Part shown: piece by piece, positions 9,549 to 16,862 of the stretch
Layout: each line of letters begins with the position of its first letter
How positions within the stretch are numbered: position 1 is the first letter of the stretch
Assembly: GCA_963204725.1 (NCBI GenBank)
Contig: CAUJHH010000018.1
Location: 41,248 to 105,247 of the forward strand
Direction: 5' to 3'
Origin: Planctomycetota bacterium
GTDB taxonomy: Bacteria > Planctomycetota > Phycisphaerae > Phycisphaerales > UBA1924
Length of the DNA: 64,000 nucleotides
Notes under the pieces: generated by a model
What the model was told of the DNA's origin: nothing
Seen by the model: the letters and a program-made list of their open reading frames with translations, nothing else
Databases searched by the model: none
Program-made: the position numbers and the translations under genes

Positions 9549-9985
9549 GAATAAAGGTCCTTCTCAACGCGGAGAGCCGCGGAGGGCCGCGGAGAGGGAT
9601 GGGTCACGGCGCGGCGGACGACACCATCGATCAGACGCGTCACGTTGAAGTTGATCAACAGGCCTACAGGCTTGCGGCTGAGGCGGAGATACGTCATCAA
9701 CTGGGCCTCGTGGATCGGAGCGATCTTGTCGATGCTCTTGAGTTCGACGACGACCAAGTCTTCGACGAGCAGGTCCATCCGAAGGCCCGACTCAAGCCGC
9801 AATGAATCGTAACCAATGGGGATGTCAACCTGACGAGCCACACGAAGACCGGACTTTACGAGTTCGTGGACGACACACGCCTCGTACGCGATCTCGAGCA
9901 ACCCGGGCCCGAGCGCGCGATGAACCTTGATCGCTGCACCGATGATCCGCTCGCTCAGGTCTTCGTGCTCGAGTCCGCTCACCAT
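9545..9985 (-). CDS. GxxExxY protein (PD-(D/E)XK nuclease-like)
   Basis: Small protein of 146 residues of the GxxExxY family, assigned to the PD-(D/E)XK nuclease superfamily (Pfam PDDEXK_3). The name motif is Gly28-x2-Glu31-x2-Tyr34 in GPGLLEIAYE; the putative catalytic set is Asp71 (RMDLLV) and Glu81-x-Lys83 (VVVELKS). The ATG at 9985 is chosen because a GGAGG site sits 5 bases upstream and because the family starts near there; the longer open frame upstream reads through the neighbouring gene and a repeat. The last residues (RPSAALRVE...) are encoded by a CGCGGAG-type repeat, not by conserved family sequence. The stop overlaps the polA start. Biological role of the family is not established. 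Confidence 0.88.
   Translation of the reverse strand: MVSGLEHEDLSERIIGAAIKVHRALGPGLLEIAYEACVVHELVKSGLRVARQVDIPIGYDSLRLESGLRMDLLVEDLVVVELKSIDKIAPIHEAQLMTYLRLSRKPVGLLINFNVTRLIDGVVRRAVTHPSPRPSAALRVEKDLYS
9563..9596 (+). repeat. CGCGGAG-rich repeat, copy 1 (left end of GxxExxY cassette)
   Basis: Begins CTCAACGCGGAGAGCCGC and continues with GGAGGGCCGCGGAGAG. It is the same element as 10011-10043 (inverted) and 63750-63784 (same strand). It lies inside the 3' end of the GxxExxY reading frame and a few bases upstream of the polA start codon. Confidence 0.8.
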
Positions 9986-10010
9986 CTGATCCTCCACCCC
10001 CGCGTGCCTT

Positions 10011-10043
10011 CCTCCGCGGCCCTCAGCGGCCCTCCGCGTTGAG
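10011..10043 (-). repeat. CGCGGAG-rich repeat, copy 2 (right end of GxxExxY cassette)
   Basis: Read on the minus strand it begins CTCAACGCGGAGGGCCGC and continues TGAGGGCCGCGGAGG. Its sequence encodes the last residues LNAEGR and the TGA stop of the glmU-like gene, so that gene's 3' end appears to have been replaced or extended by the repeat. Inverted relative to copy 1; both point inward. Confidence 0.8.
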
Positions 10044-11264
10044 TCCTTCCAGTCTTCCGGCATACACCGCCGACGGCACGATCTTTCTGCGCGCCATCGC
10101 CGCCCGCGCGACATCCATGAACTTGTCGAAGCGGTAGGGTTTCTCACCGGCGTCGGTGGCCCATGTGAAGGCCGGAACGGTGCCGCTGACGGGCTTCGTC
10201 GCGGCCCACATTGTGCCGGTTCCAACGATCGACCCCGTCATGATCCGCGTGCAGATCGCGGTCTTGACATGATCGCCGATGATCGCGCCGAGGAAGGTCT
10301 CGCCTGTGCGTTCGTTGGAGCCGCCGGGCGTGGCCCGCGCGATGATCTCGCCGTACGTGTTGAGGAGGTTGGAGTTCGTCGTTCCCGCGCCGAGGTTCAC
10401 CCACTCACCGAGCCACGAGTCGCCGAGGTGGCCGTCGTGTGCTTTGTTGGAGAAACCCTGCATGATTGTGCCGCCGACTTCGCCTGCGACCTTGCAGTGC
10501 GGGCCGAGCGCGGTCTGGCCCTTGACGAGCGAGTGGTCGAGCACGGTGGAGTGTGCGCCGATAGCGCAGGGGCCGATCAGGATCGCACCCGGCCGGACGA
10601 CGGCGTGCGGCCCGATCCAGATCGGTCCATGATCGGCGTCGAGCACGACCGTCGGATAGACCCGTGCAGAGGGGTCGATATGGATGGGGTGTGCGCCGAT
10701 GGGAGTGACGCCGGGCGGGATCGCAGAGGGCACGTTCGCCAGCAGTTCAAGGTCTGCGGCGATCGCGCCGTCGCGGAGCGACCGCACGTGCCATGGCCTT
10801 GTCAGCAGGACGCGTCGATCGATGCATGCGACGGTGTCTGTCTTCACGCTCGCGCCTGGTGTGAGAGCCGTTGCGTTATCGATGGTGGTGCGCCACGCAA
10901 CGAGGTGGCCGCTGGCCTTCTCGACCAGTGCGGCGCCGAACGCAAGACCGAGCGCCTCGGGCACCGGGAGCACGCACCGTCCGTTCACGACGAGCACATC
11001 GTCGGGCGCGCCGTGGGCGAGCGCGAGGCCCGAGTTGACGGGTTTCACGTGACGCTCCTTCGTGAGCGCCACGAGTCCGGGCGGGACCATCAGAGCGTCC
11101 ACGTGTACCACCCGGGCCCAGCGATCGAGCGTGGTGAGGACCCCGGTGCGCACATCGAACGCCGCCCGCAGATCGGTGAGCGGCGAGAGCACGGCTGGCC
11201 CGGAGAACGGGACCGGTGAGCCGGCGGCGGAGAGATCCAGATCGAAGAGAATGGCTCTTTTCAT
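10023..11264 (-). CDS. GlmU-family sugar nucleotidyltransferase / acetyltransferase-like protein
   Basis: Protein of 413 residues resembling the alternative GlmU group found in Bacteroidetes and Planctomycetes (putative sugar nucleotidyltransferase with a left-handed beta-helix). The N-terminus MKRAILFDL leads an atypical nucleotidyltransferase-like domain without the classical GxGxRL loop; the second half (about 215-370) shows hexapeptide repeats (IGPHAVVRPGAILIGPCAIG) and the diagnostic NKAHDGHLGDSWLGEWVNLG segment followed by TTNSNL. Likely makes UDP-GlcNAc or a similar activated sugar for the envelope. Upstream in-frame sequence overlaps the divergent HAD gene, so the ATG at 11264 is preferred. 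The last residues and stop come from repeat copy 2. Confidence 0.82.
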   Translation of the reverse strand: MKRAILFDLDLSAAGSPVPFSGPAVLSPLTDLRAAFDVRTGVLTTLDRWARVVHVDALMVPPGLVALTKERHVKPVNSGLALAHGAPDDVLVVNGRCVLPVPEALGLAFGAALVEKASGHLVAWRTTIDNATALTPGASVKTDTVACIDRRVLLTRPWHVRSLRDGAIAADLELLANVPSAIPPGVTPIGAHPIHIDPSARVYPTVVLDADHGPIWIGPHAVVRPGAILIGPCAIGAHSTVLDHSLVKGQTALGPHCKVAGEVGGTIMQGFSNKAHDGHLGDSWLGEWVNLGAGTTNSNLLNTYGEIIARATPGGSNERTGETFLGAIIGDHVKTAICTRIMTGSIVGTGTMWAATKPVSGTVPAFTWATDAGEKPYRFDKFMDVARAAMARRKIVPSAVYAGRLEGLNAEGR

Positions 11265-11328
11265 CGCCAACAGTGTACGGGATTGGGCGCGTGCGTCCTT
11301 TGAATCCCGCCTCACCCTACCGTTGCGG

Positions 11329-12051
11329 GTGCAGCCCCAAACCACCTCCGAGTCCGCCGATCCTTCCGCGCTTCGCGCCGTGATCTTCGACTTTGACGGA
11401 ACGCTCGTCGATTCCGAGCCGATCCACGCGCTCGCGACGCGCGAGGGGTTGGCCGTGGCCGACATTGATCTGACCGTTGAGGAGTTTCTCGGCCGCTGGG
11501 TCGGGCTCCCGGATATCGACTGCTATCTCCAGGTCGCACGCGATCGGGGCCGGACGCTGGAGGCGCCGATGATCGCGCGCATCCAGTCCACCAAGAACGC
11601 GACCTACGAGCGGCTTGTGCTTGAGGGGCAGGTCCCCCTCTGCCCCGGCGTGCTGGCGCTGGTGCGCTCGCTCGAGTCTCGCTATCCGCTCGCCGTCTGC
11701 AGTGCTGCAAGAGGAATCGAGATCGAGGCCGCGCTCCGGCGTCACGGCTTGCGAGCGTCATTCCAGACCGTCGTCGCGGTTGAGGATGTGAAACAGAGTA
11801 AACCGCACCCCGAGGGGTACCTGCTCGCTGCGAAGCGACTCGGGATCGAGCCCGCTTCGTGCGTGGCGATCGAGGATACGCCGAGGGGAATCGAGGCCGC
11901 GCGGGCTGCGGGAATGGCGGTCGCCGGCGTCGCGCAGACGATCGATGCGTCGCGGCTGACCGGCGCGACGTGCGTTCGCGCGAGCATGCTCGAGGTTGAC
12001 GTTTCGGCCCTCAGCGAGGCCCACGCGCGTCACGCACGGGGCGCGTCATGA
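11329..12051 (+). CDS. HAD-superfamily hydrolase, beta-phosphoglucomutase-like
   Basis: Cytosolic phosphatase or phosphomutase of 240 residues. HAD motif I is DFDGTLVDSEP with both aspartates, motif II is the Ser of CSAARG, motif III the Lys of SKPHPEGY, and motif IV the acidic pair of IEDTPRGIEAA; the cap sits between motif I and II (subclass I, as in beta-phosphoglucomutase and sugar-phosphate phosphatases). The GTG at 11329 is a guess: an ATG at 11251 in frame would overlap the divergent glmU-like start by 14 bp and add residues with no family similarity. Convergent with mreD, with a 6-bp overlap of the 3' ends. Substrate unknown. Confidence 0.85.
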   Translation: MQPQTTSESADPSALRAVIFDFDGTLVDSEPIHALATREGLAVADIDLTVEEFLGRWVGLPDIDCYLQVARDRGRTLEAPMIARIQSTKNATYERLVLEGQVPLCPGVLALVRSLESRYPLAVCSAARGIEIEAALRRHGLRASFQTVVAVEDVKQSKPHPEGYLLAAKRLGIEPASCVAIEDTPRGIEAARAAGMAVAGVAQTIDASRLTGATCVRASMLEVDVSALSEAHARHARGAS

Positions 12052-12615
12052 TCGCTTGACGTACCGACGCGTTCCGGGCGTCTGGAGACCCATGAAGGGT
12101 GCAACGAACAGGAGCGCGGGCGCGAGCACGAGGCCGATCAGGCCGGTGTAAAGGGCCGAGATCAGCCGCGCCAGCAACTGCTGTGGTGGGCTCCAGTCGA
12201 TCGGATCGTTGTAGAACGCCGTGTGCAGGGTGATGATTGCGACAACGACCACATTGGCGACAATCGCTGCAGCCCCCGACAGGAACGCCACGCTCAGCGG
12301 GTTCCGCCGCATCATGATGCCGCGCAGTGTGAGCACCAGTTGCCCCGCCAGCAGGTATCCGAGCGCATACGGGCCGATCATCGTTGCCGTGCCGAAGTCC
12401 GTCCTCGGGATCTTCCACGTCAGATCGATCATCAGCCCGAGCAGAAGGCACGCCCAGAGCGAGGCGGATGATGAGGCGAACATCGCCACCACCACGGCCA
12501 GTGGAAGCACGAAGCTCGGCGCGATCGGTGTCGGTCCGAGTTGCAGCGCGGGCTTGAGCCCTGTCTCCAATCCGACCATCACCCACGCGACCAATGCGAA
12601 CATCAGCCATTTCAT
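12046..12615 (-). CDS. mreD: Rod shape-determining protein MreD
   Basis: Inner-membrane component of the elongation machinery, 189 residues with about five hydrophobic helices starting directly at MKWLMFALVAWVMVGLE. Identified by position after mreB and mreC plus the typical mix of small hydrophobic helices; sequence conservation of MreD is always weak. The ATG at 12615 has a GGAGG site 7 bases upstream and overlaps the mreC TGA (ATGA); the longer frame upstream merely shadows mreC. The protein connects MreC to cell-wall synthases in rods. Confidence 0.85.
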   Translation of the reverse strand: MKWLMFALVAWVMVGLETGLKPALQLGPTPIAPSFVLPLAVVVAMFASSSASLWACLLLGLMIDLTWKIPRTDFGTATMIGPYALGYLLAGQLVLTLRGIMMRRNPLSVAFLSGAAAIVANVVVVAIITLHTAFYNDPIDWSPPQQLLARLISALYTGLIGLVLAPALLFVAPFMGLQTPGTRRYVKRS

Positions 12616-13490
12616 GGGCGATCCTCCGCGTCCAGGGGCGACATCCGGAGGACCACCTCGCCGACACGATCCAGACGGAGTGCGGGGCGCACCGTCACGA
12701 TGATGCGAAGGGGCTGGTTGGGCGCTGGCTCGACTTCTTCGATGACACCGATCAGGAGCATCTGTGCCGCCCGTGGCCACGCCGAGTCCTGGAGCAGCAC
12801 CCGCATTCCGGGTTCTATCGCGCGTCTTGGCCCGATCCCGCCGATGTCCTCAACCGGTCCGCTGAGCGTGCCGGTTCCGGTCGGCTTCAGCAGGCAGGTC
12901 GGCCCCGCGCTCGTGGCGTCCAGGAGGATCATCCCGCCGAGAGAGCCAGCGCCCGGATCGGTGATCGGGACCACATGGCAGATCCTCTCGGCGGCGTCCT
13001 GCACCCGTCCGACAAGTTGCACGCCCGCCGTCGTCGCGATCGCGCCGCGCTGAACGCCCGACGACCGGCCGGCGCGCACGCGCAACACGGTGCTCGAGCG
13101 ATCGCTCGATGATGCGATCACGGGCGCGACGACTTGCCTCACTTTGGCATCTGGATAGAGCGAGGCACCAGACTGGAGGTCCGTGATCAGCGCACGCAGG
13201 CGGGCGACCTCGTCGCGTTCGAGGCGGTAGAGACGCTCGAGTTCGTCCTTCTCGCGCTCCAGGCGTCGCACCTGCTCAGGCTGCGCGCTGCGCGGCGAGG
13301 CGGGCGCGATCCACCGAGCGATCCTCGCCGAAGGGTCGCTCACGGGCGCAACCAGTGTGCCCAGCAGGTCCCCGAACCAGCCCGCCCATGCGGTCATGCG
13401 GATCGGCAGCAACCCGAGGACGAGCAGCACCAGAATCGATCCGGCGAGCAATCGTCTCGACGGCTTGGGCTGGTGCATTGTCTGTGCCAT
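12612..13490 (-). CDS. mreC: Rod shape-determining protein MreC
   Basis: Bitopic envelope protein of 292 residues linking cytoplasmic MreB to periplasmic wall synthesis. Visible parts: short cytosolic head, one membrane helix (about 14-31, LLAGSILVLLVLGLLPIRM), a Pro/Ala segment, a coiled coil (about 70-105, VRRLEREKDELERLYRLERD) and the double beta-barrel domain with VVAPVIASSSDRSSTVLRV and the GVQRGAIATTAGVQLVGRV pattern typical of MreC. ATG at 13490 chosen because upstream frame is antisense-like to mreB's end; mreB ends 43 bp before it. Confidence 0.92.
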   Translation of the reverse strand: MAQTMHQPKPSRRLLAGSILVLLVLGLLPIRMTAWAGWFGDLLGTLVAPVSDPSARIARWIAPASPRSAQPEQVRRLEREKDELERLYRLERDEVARLRALITDLQSGASLYPDAKVRQVVAPVIASSSDRSSTVLRVRAGRSSGVQRGAIATTAGVQLVGRVQDAAERICHVVPITDPGAGSLGGMILLDATSAGPTCLLKPTGTGTLSGPVEDIGGIGPRRAIEPGMRVLLQDSAWPRAAQMLLIGVIEEVEPAPNQPLRIIVTVRPALRLDRVGEVVLRMSPLDAEDRP

Positions 13491-13533
13491 GTTGTGCCAG
13501 TCGGGATCGAACGAGACAACGTGCGATCTGGTT

Positions 13534-14583
13534 TCAGATCGAGACGTCGTTCTCGAGGGTGTCCTTCCACTCCTCGAAGTTCTCCAGGAAGATGCACGTG
13601 CCGCGCGCGACGCAGGTGAGAGGATCGTCGGCCAGACGCACGCCGAGCCCGGTCGCCTTCGACAAGACCTTGTCGAGGCCCCGGAGCAGCGCTCCGCCCC
13701 CTGCAAGCACGACACCGTTCTCAACCAGGTCCGCCGCGAGCTCCGGCTCCGCTCGTTCCAGCGTGCGCGTGACCGCTTCGGTGATCGCGCCCACGGGCTC
13801 GCTGAGCGCCTCGCGCACCTCGTCGGAGGTGATCGCGGTCTTGCGTGGCAGCCCGGAGATCATGTCGCGTCCGCGAACCTCCATCGACGCGGGCTCACCC
13901 GCCGGCGCCGCCGAGCCGATCTCGATCTTGATCCGTTCGGCCGACTGCTCGCCGATCATCATGTTGTACGCACGCTTCATGTGGCTGATGATCGCCTCGT
14001 CGAGATCATCGCCCGCCACGCGCACCGACTCGCACACCGCGATGTCCGCGAGCGACAGGATGGCAACCTCGGTCGTGCCGCCGCCGATATCGACGATCAT
14101 CGATGCCGTTGCCTCTGCCACGGGCAGCCCTGCGCCGATCGCCGCGGCGAGTGGCTCCTCGATCAGGTAGGTCATCCGCGCCCCGGCCCGCATCGACGAA
14201 TCGAACACGGCTCGCTTCTCAACCGCCGTGATGCCGGAAGGGATTGAGATGACAACGCGCGGCCCGAAAATCCGAGACTTTCCGTTCACCTTGTTGATGA
14301 AGTACTTGAGCATCGCCTCGGTGATCTCGAAATCCGAGATCACCCCGTCCTTCAGGGGGCGGATGGCGGTGATTGAGCCCGGCGTCTTGCCGAGCATCTC
14401 CTTGGCCATCCAGCCGACGGCCTGGCCGTCCTTGAGAACCTGATTCGTGCCCTTCTTGACGGCCACGACCGATGGCTCATTGAGAACGATCCCCTGCCCC
14501 CGAACGGAGACGAGCGTGTTGCACGTGCCCAGGTCGATGCCCATATCGACGCTGAACAGTCCCATGATCCGATCCATCCACAT
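13534..14583 (-). CDS. mreB: Rod shape-determining actin-like protein MreB
   Basis: Bacterial actin that organises lateral wall synthesis; 349 residues, close to E. coli MreB (347). Phosphate-1 motif IDLGTCNT (Asp17), the nearly invariant VLNEPSVVA, phosphate-2 motif IVDIGGGTTEVAI, the membrane-proximal GLFSVD start, and the adenosine motif VLAGGGALLRGLD are all present. The start at 14583 (MWMDRIMGLFS) aligns with the usual N-terminus and has a GGAAGA site upstream; 14577 and 14565 are alternatives. First gene of mreBCD. Presence of a full mreBCD set implies rod-type or peptidoglycan-linked growth. Confidence 0.96.
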   Translation of the reverse strand: MWMDRIMGLFSVDMGIDLGTCNTLVSVRGQGIVLNEPSVVAVKKGTNQVLKDGQAVGWMAKEMLGKTPGSITAIRPLKDGVISDFEITEAMLKYFINKVNGKSRIFGPRVVISIPSGITAVEKRAVFDSSMRAGARMTYLIEEPLAAAIGAGLPVAEATASMIVDIGGGTTEVAILSLADIAVCESVRVAGDDLDEAIISHMKRAYNMMIGEQSAERIKIEIGSAAPAGEPASMEVRGRDMISGLPRKTAITSDEVREALSEPVGAITEAVTRTLERAEPELAADLVENGVVLAGGGALLRGLDKVLSKATGLGVRLADDPLTCVARGTCIFLENFEEWKDTLENDVSI

Positions 14584-14764
14584 GGGCTGATCTTCCAGTC
14601 GCCGGAGCATCGTCCGGAGCAAGGGTGCTGCCACGCGGTCGGGAGGCCGTCCTGCCGCCCATTCCCGCTGGCCCACAGATTATCGGCCATTCGGCGATTT
14701 GGCCACACCCACCATACATATCCCGCGAATCCGCGTGAACACGTCGTTGACATCTTATCGGGTC

Positions 14765-14804
14765 AAAGGAAAGCCGCACGGGCCATCGGGGTGGCACGTG
14801 CGGC
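14765..14804 (-). terminator. Rho-independent terminator after the coiled-coil gene
   Basis: On the minus strand GCCGCACG-t-GCC pairs with GGC-c-CGTGCGGC around an 8-base loop (14773-14804), followed by TTTCCTTT. It lies about 60 bp after the stop of the gene at 14864-15802 and about 180 bp before the mreB start, so it separates the two transcription units. Confidence 0.7.
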
Positions 14805-14863
14805 ATGCGGAGGTTGGCTCCTCGCTCGGCGATCCGGGGATCGGCACTCCCGGACCCTTGAAC

Positions 14864-15802
14864 TCAGTTCGTCCGAGCAATCTGATTCGAGTCGACCTTC
14901 TTGCTGGGCTCCGGGGTGATCTCGAGTACGGGCGGCTTGACCTCGATCCGGGCCGGGCTCATCAGACCGGGTCGGGCGACCTCAAGATCGAGCTGCATCT
15001 TGGCCCGCTGCTCGTAGGTCGAGGCTCCGCCCTGTGCCGACAGTGCCTGCAGCTCTGACTCCTGGCGGGCACGGATGTCCGCCATCTTGCCGGTGAGCTG
15101 GTCGAGCGACGCGACCTCGTAGCGGCTCACCCGATCCAGCGTCTCCTGACGCTTGGACATGAGCTCGATCATGCGGTCGTTCCTCGCGATCGCGTCGACC
15201 TGGCGGTCCAGCGTCCAGAGCTGGGCCTGAAACTCACCCCGCTCGGTCTCGAGTTGGTTGAGCAGGGTCGAGAGCCTGTCACGCTGCTGCGACAGGAGTC
15301 CGAGGTCGCGCTCGATATCCGACGCCCGAGACGCATACGCCGAGCGGGACTGGCTGATCGAGTTCGCCTTGGAGTAGACCTGCTCCAGGTCCATTGACTG
15401 ATTGTCCAGTCTCACCCGGATCACGTGCCCGACGTTCTGCACACGGGCCTCCTCGGCCTTCGCGAGCAGGTCCTGCACCTGCGACAGGTCCTCATCGGCG
15501 AGCGCAACGACACGCTGGCTCACCGACAGTTCGCGGGTCAACTGGCCGACCTGGGCCTCGAGTTCCGCCAGATCGCCGCGAACATCGGCGATCCTCTGCG
15601 GGTACTGGCCCTCCAGCTCTCGCAGCTGCGCACGCAGTGCGACGGGGTCCTCGATGTGGCGGTCGATGCCGGAATTGATCTTCTGCTTGGTCTGCTGGAA
15701 GACCGCCGCGACACGGTGTGGACCCGCAACGGCGACGGTCGCGCCCCCGACGAGGGCCAGAATCAGAGCGCTACGAACGATGCAACGAGTAAAGCACGGC
15801 AT
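14864..15802 (-). CDS. Exported coiled-coil protein, function unknown
   Basis: Protein of 312 residues with an N-terminal signal peptide (MPCFTRCIVRSALILALVGG ending near AVAGPHR), then almost uninterrupted heptad-rich helix from about residue 40 to 265 (for example LRELEGQYPQRIADVRGDLA), and a proline-rich tail. The general plan recalls PspA-like coiled coils but the signal peptide argues for a periplasmic location; I do not recognise a specific family. The ATG at 15802 has a GGAGG site 6 bases upstream. It is divergent from the ECF sigma gene, sharing a 260-bp intergenic region, and is followed by a terminator. Confidence 0.75.
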   Translation of the reverse strand: MPCFTRCIVRSALILALVGGATVAVAGPHRVAAVFQQTKQKINSGIDRHIEDPVALRAQLRELEGQYPQRIADVRGDLAELEAQVGQLTRELSVSQRVVALADEDLSQVQDLLAKAEEARVQNVGHVIRVRLDNQSMDLEQVYSKANSISQSRSAYASRASDIERDLGLLSQQRDRLSTLLNQLETERGEFQAQLWTLDRQVDAIARNDRMIELMSKRQETLDRVSRYEVASLDQLTGKMADIRARQESELQALSAQGGASTYEQRAKMQLDLEVARPGLMSPARIEVKPPVLEITPEPSKKVDSNQIARTN

Positions 15803-16062
15803 GATGGGCCTCCAAATAGGGCCCGTCCGCTCTCGGACGGGGGCGTGCGGTGTGTGGCCTGACGGGACGAGTGTTTGGGAGATCAACTCCGGCTCTTTCA
15901 TGCCTTGGACCGCCGACGGCCCATATCCTTCTTTGTTCAGCCATTGGGGCGGAGCGGGATTGTGTTCCGGGGCGAAATCGGGCCCGCCCCACCCCAAACA
16001 AAGCGTCGATCGCGTGCCGATTCGGGGACGCTGTGCGTGCGCGATCGCGGAGGTGCTCGGGA

Positions 16063-16818
16063 ATGCTCAGCTCGCTTACGACCGGCTTTGTCTCGCGCCT
16101 CCGCGCCAACGATCAGGCGGCGTGGTTCGAGCTCTGGCAGACCTTTGGCCCCGTCATCCGCGCCCAGCTCTCAAAGTGGGGCAAGGGACGGATCGGCTCA
16201 CAGACCGTACAGGATCTCTCGCAGGAGACGCTCGCCGCGCTCTCGGATTCAATCGATCGCTTTGATCCCACACGCGGCGCCCGATTCTCGACATGGCTGC
16301 TCGCCATCGCCAAGCACGTGCTCGGCGATGAGATGGATCGCCGCAATGCACAGAAGCGAGGCGGCAATCGCCGCCCTGTCGAGCTCGACGAGCGCTGGAT
16401 GGCCGGGCGCGTCGAGGGTGTCGATGAGGCCTACGAGGCCGCTGTTTTCAGGGCCAAGGTCGAGGCCGCGATTCGCATGGTCGAGAAGGAATCGGACTTC
16501 ACCGACTTTGCTATCTATCGCATGCGCGTTCTCGACGGCGCGAGCGGCAAGGACGTCGCCGCTTCCCTCGGGCTCTCCGAGCCGACCATCAGCCGTCGGC
16601 TCGCCAAGGTGAGAGATCTCCTCCGCCGACGCGTCGCCCAGGTCATCGCCACATATTCCTTCACTGAAGAAGAAGTCGCGGAGGCCGAACGAAACGGCCT
16701 CGAGCTCAATCCGACTAAGGCCGACGACGCCCTCTTTGACGAGAGCGTGGCCGAGATCTATCACCGACAGATGGAACTCCGGCAACGCGACGAAGAGGCC
16801 GCTCGAATGGGCGGCTGA
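16063..16818 (+). CDS. RNA polymerase sigma factor, ECF-like
   Basis: Sigma-70 family factor of 251 residues. Region 2 (about 15-90) holds DLSQETLAALSDSIDRFDP and FSTWLLAIAKHVLGDEMDRR, matching the ECF core-binding and -10 recognition helices; region 4 (about 145-200) ends in the helix-turn-helix GKDVAASLGLSEPTISRRLA. A roughly 50-residue acidic C-terminal tail goes beyond region 4. GGAGG lies 9 bases before the ATG at 16063. It sits 44 bp upstream of a membrane Ser/Thr kinase on the same strand, an arrangement reported for planctomycete STK-linked ECF groups, so the kinase may control it. No anti-sigma gene is adjacent. Confidence 0.88.
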   Translation: MLSSLTTGFVSRLRANDQAAWFELWQTFGPVIRAQLSKWGKGRIGSQTVQDLSQETLAALSDSIDRFDPTRGARFSTWLLAIAKHVLGDEMDRRNAQKRGGNRRPVELDERWMAGRVEGVDEAYEAAVFRAKVEAAIRMVEKESDFTDFAIYRMRVLDGASGKDVAASLGLSEPTISRRLAKVRDLLRRRVAQVIATYSFTEEEVAEAERNGLELNPTKADDALFDESVAEIYHRQMELRQRDEEAARMGG

Positions 16819-16862
16819 GGGCGGGAGGGGCCAGAGACCGGCCCCGATCGGGAGCAGCATCA

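Larger units (their letters stand above)
9563..10043. mobile_element. Putative 481-bp cassette: GxxExxY gene between inverted repeats
   Basis: The GxxExxY gene is bracketed by two inverted copies of one 33-34 bp GC-rich repeat whose outer ends both read CTCAACGCGGAG. The repeat intrudes into the 3' ends of both the GxxExxY and the glmU-like reading frames, suggesting insertion of the whole unit between glmU-like gene and polA. No transposase is encoded and no clear target duplication is seen outside the repeats, so mobility would need help in trans. This is inference from structure. Confidence 0.35.

Noticed and set aside
9986..10225. Upstream extension of the GxxExxY reading frame
   Set aside because: Reads through repeat copy 2 and the end of the glmU-like gene in another phase; a GGAGG site marks the ATG at 9985 as the start.
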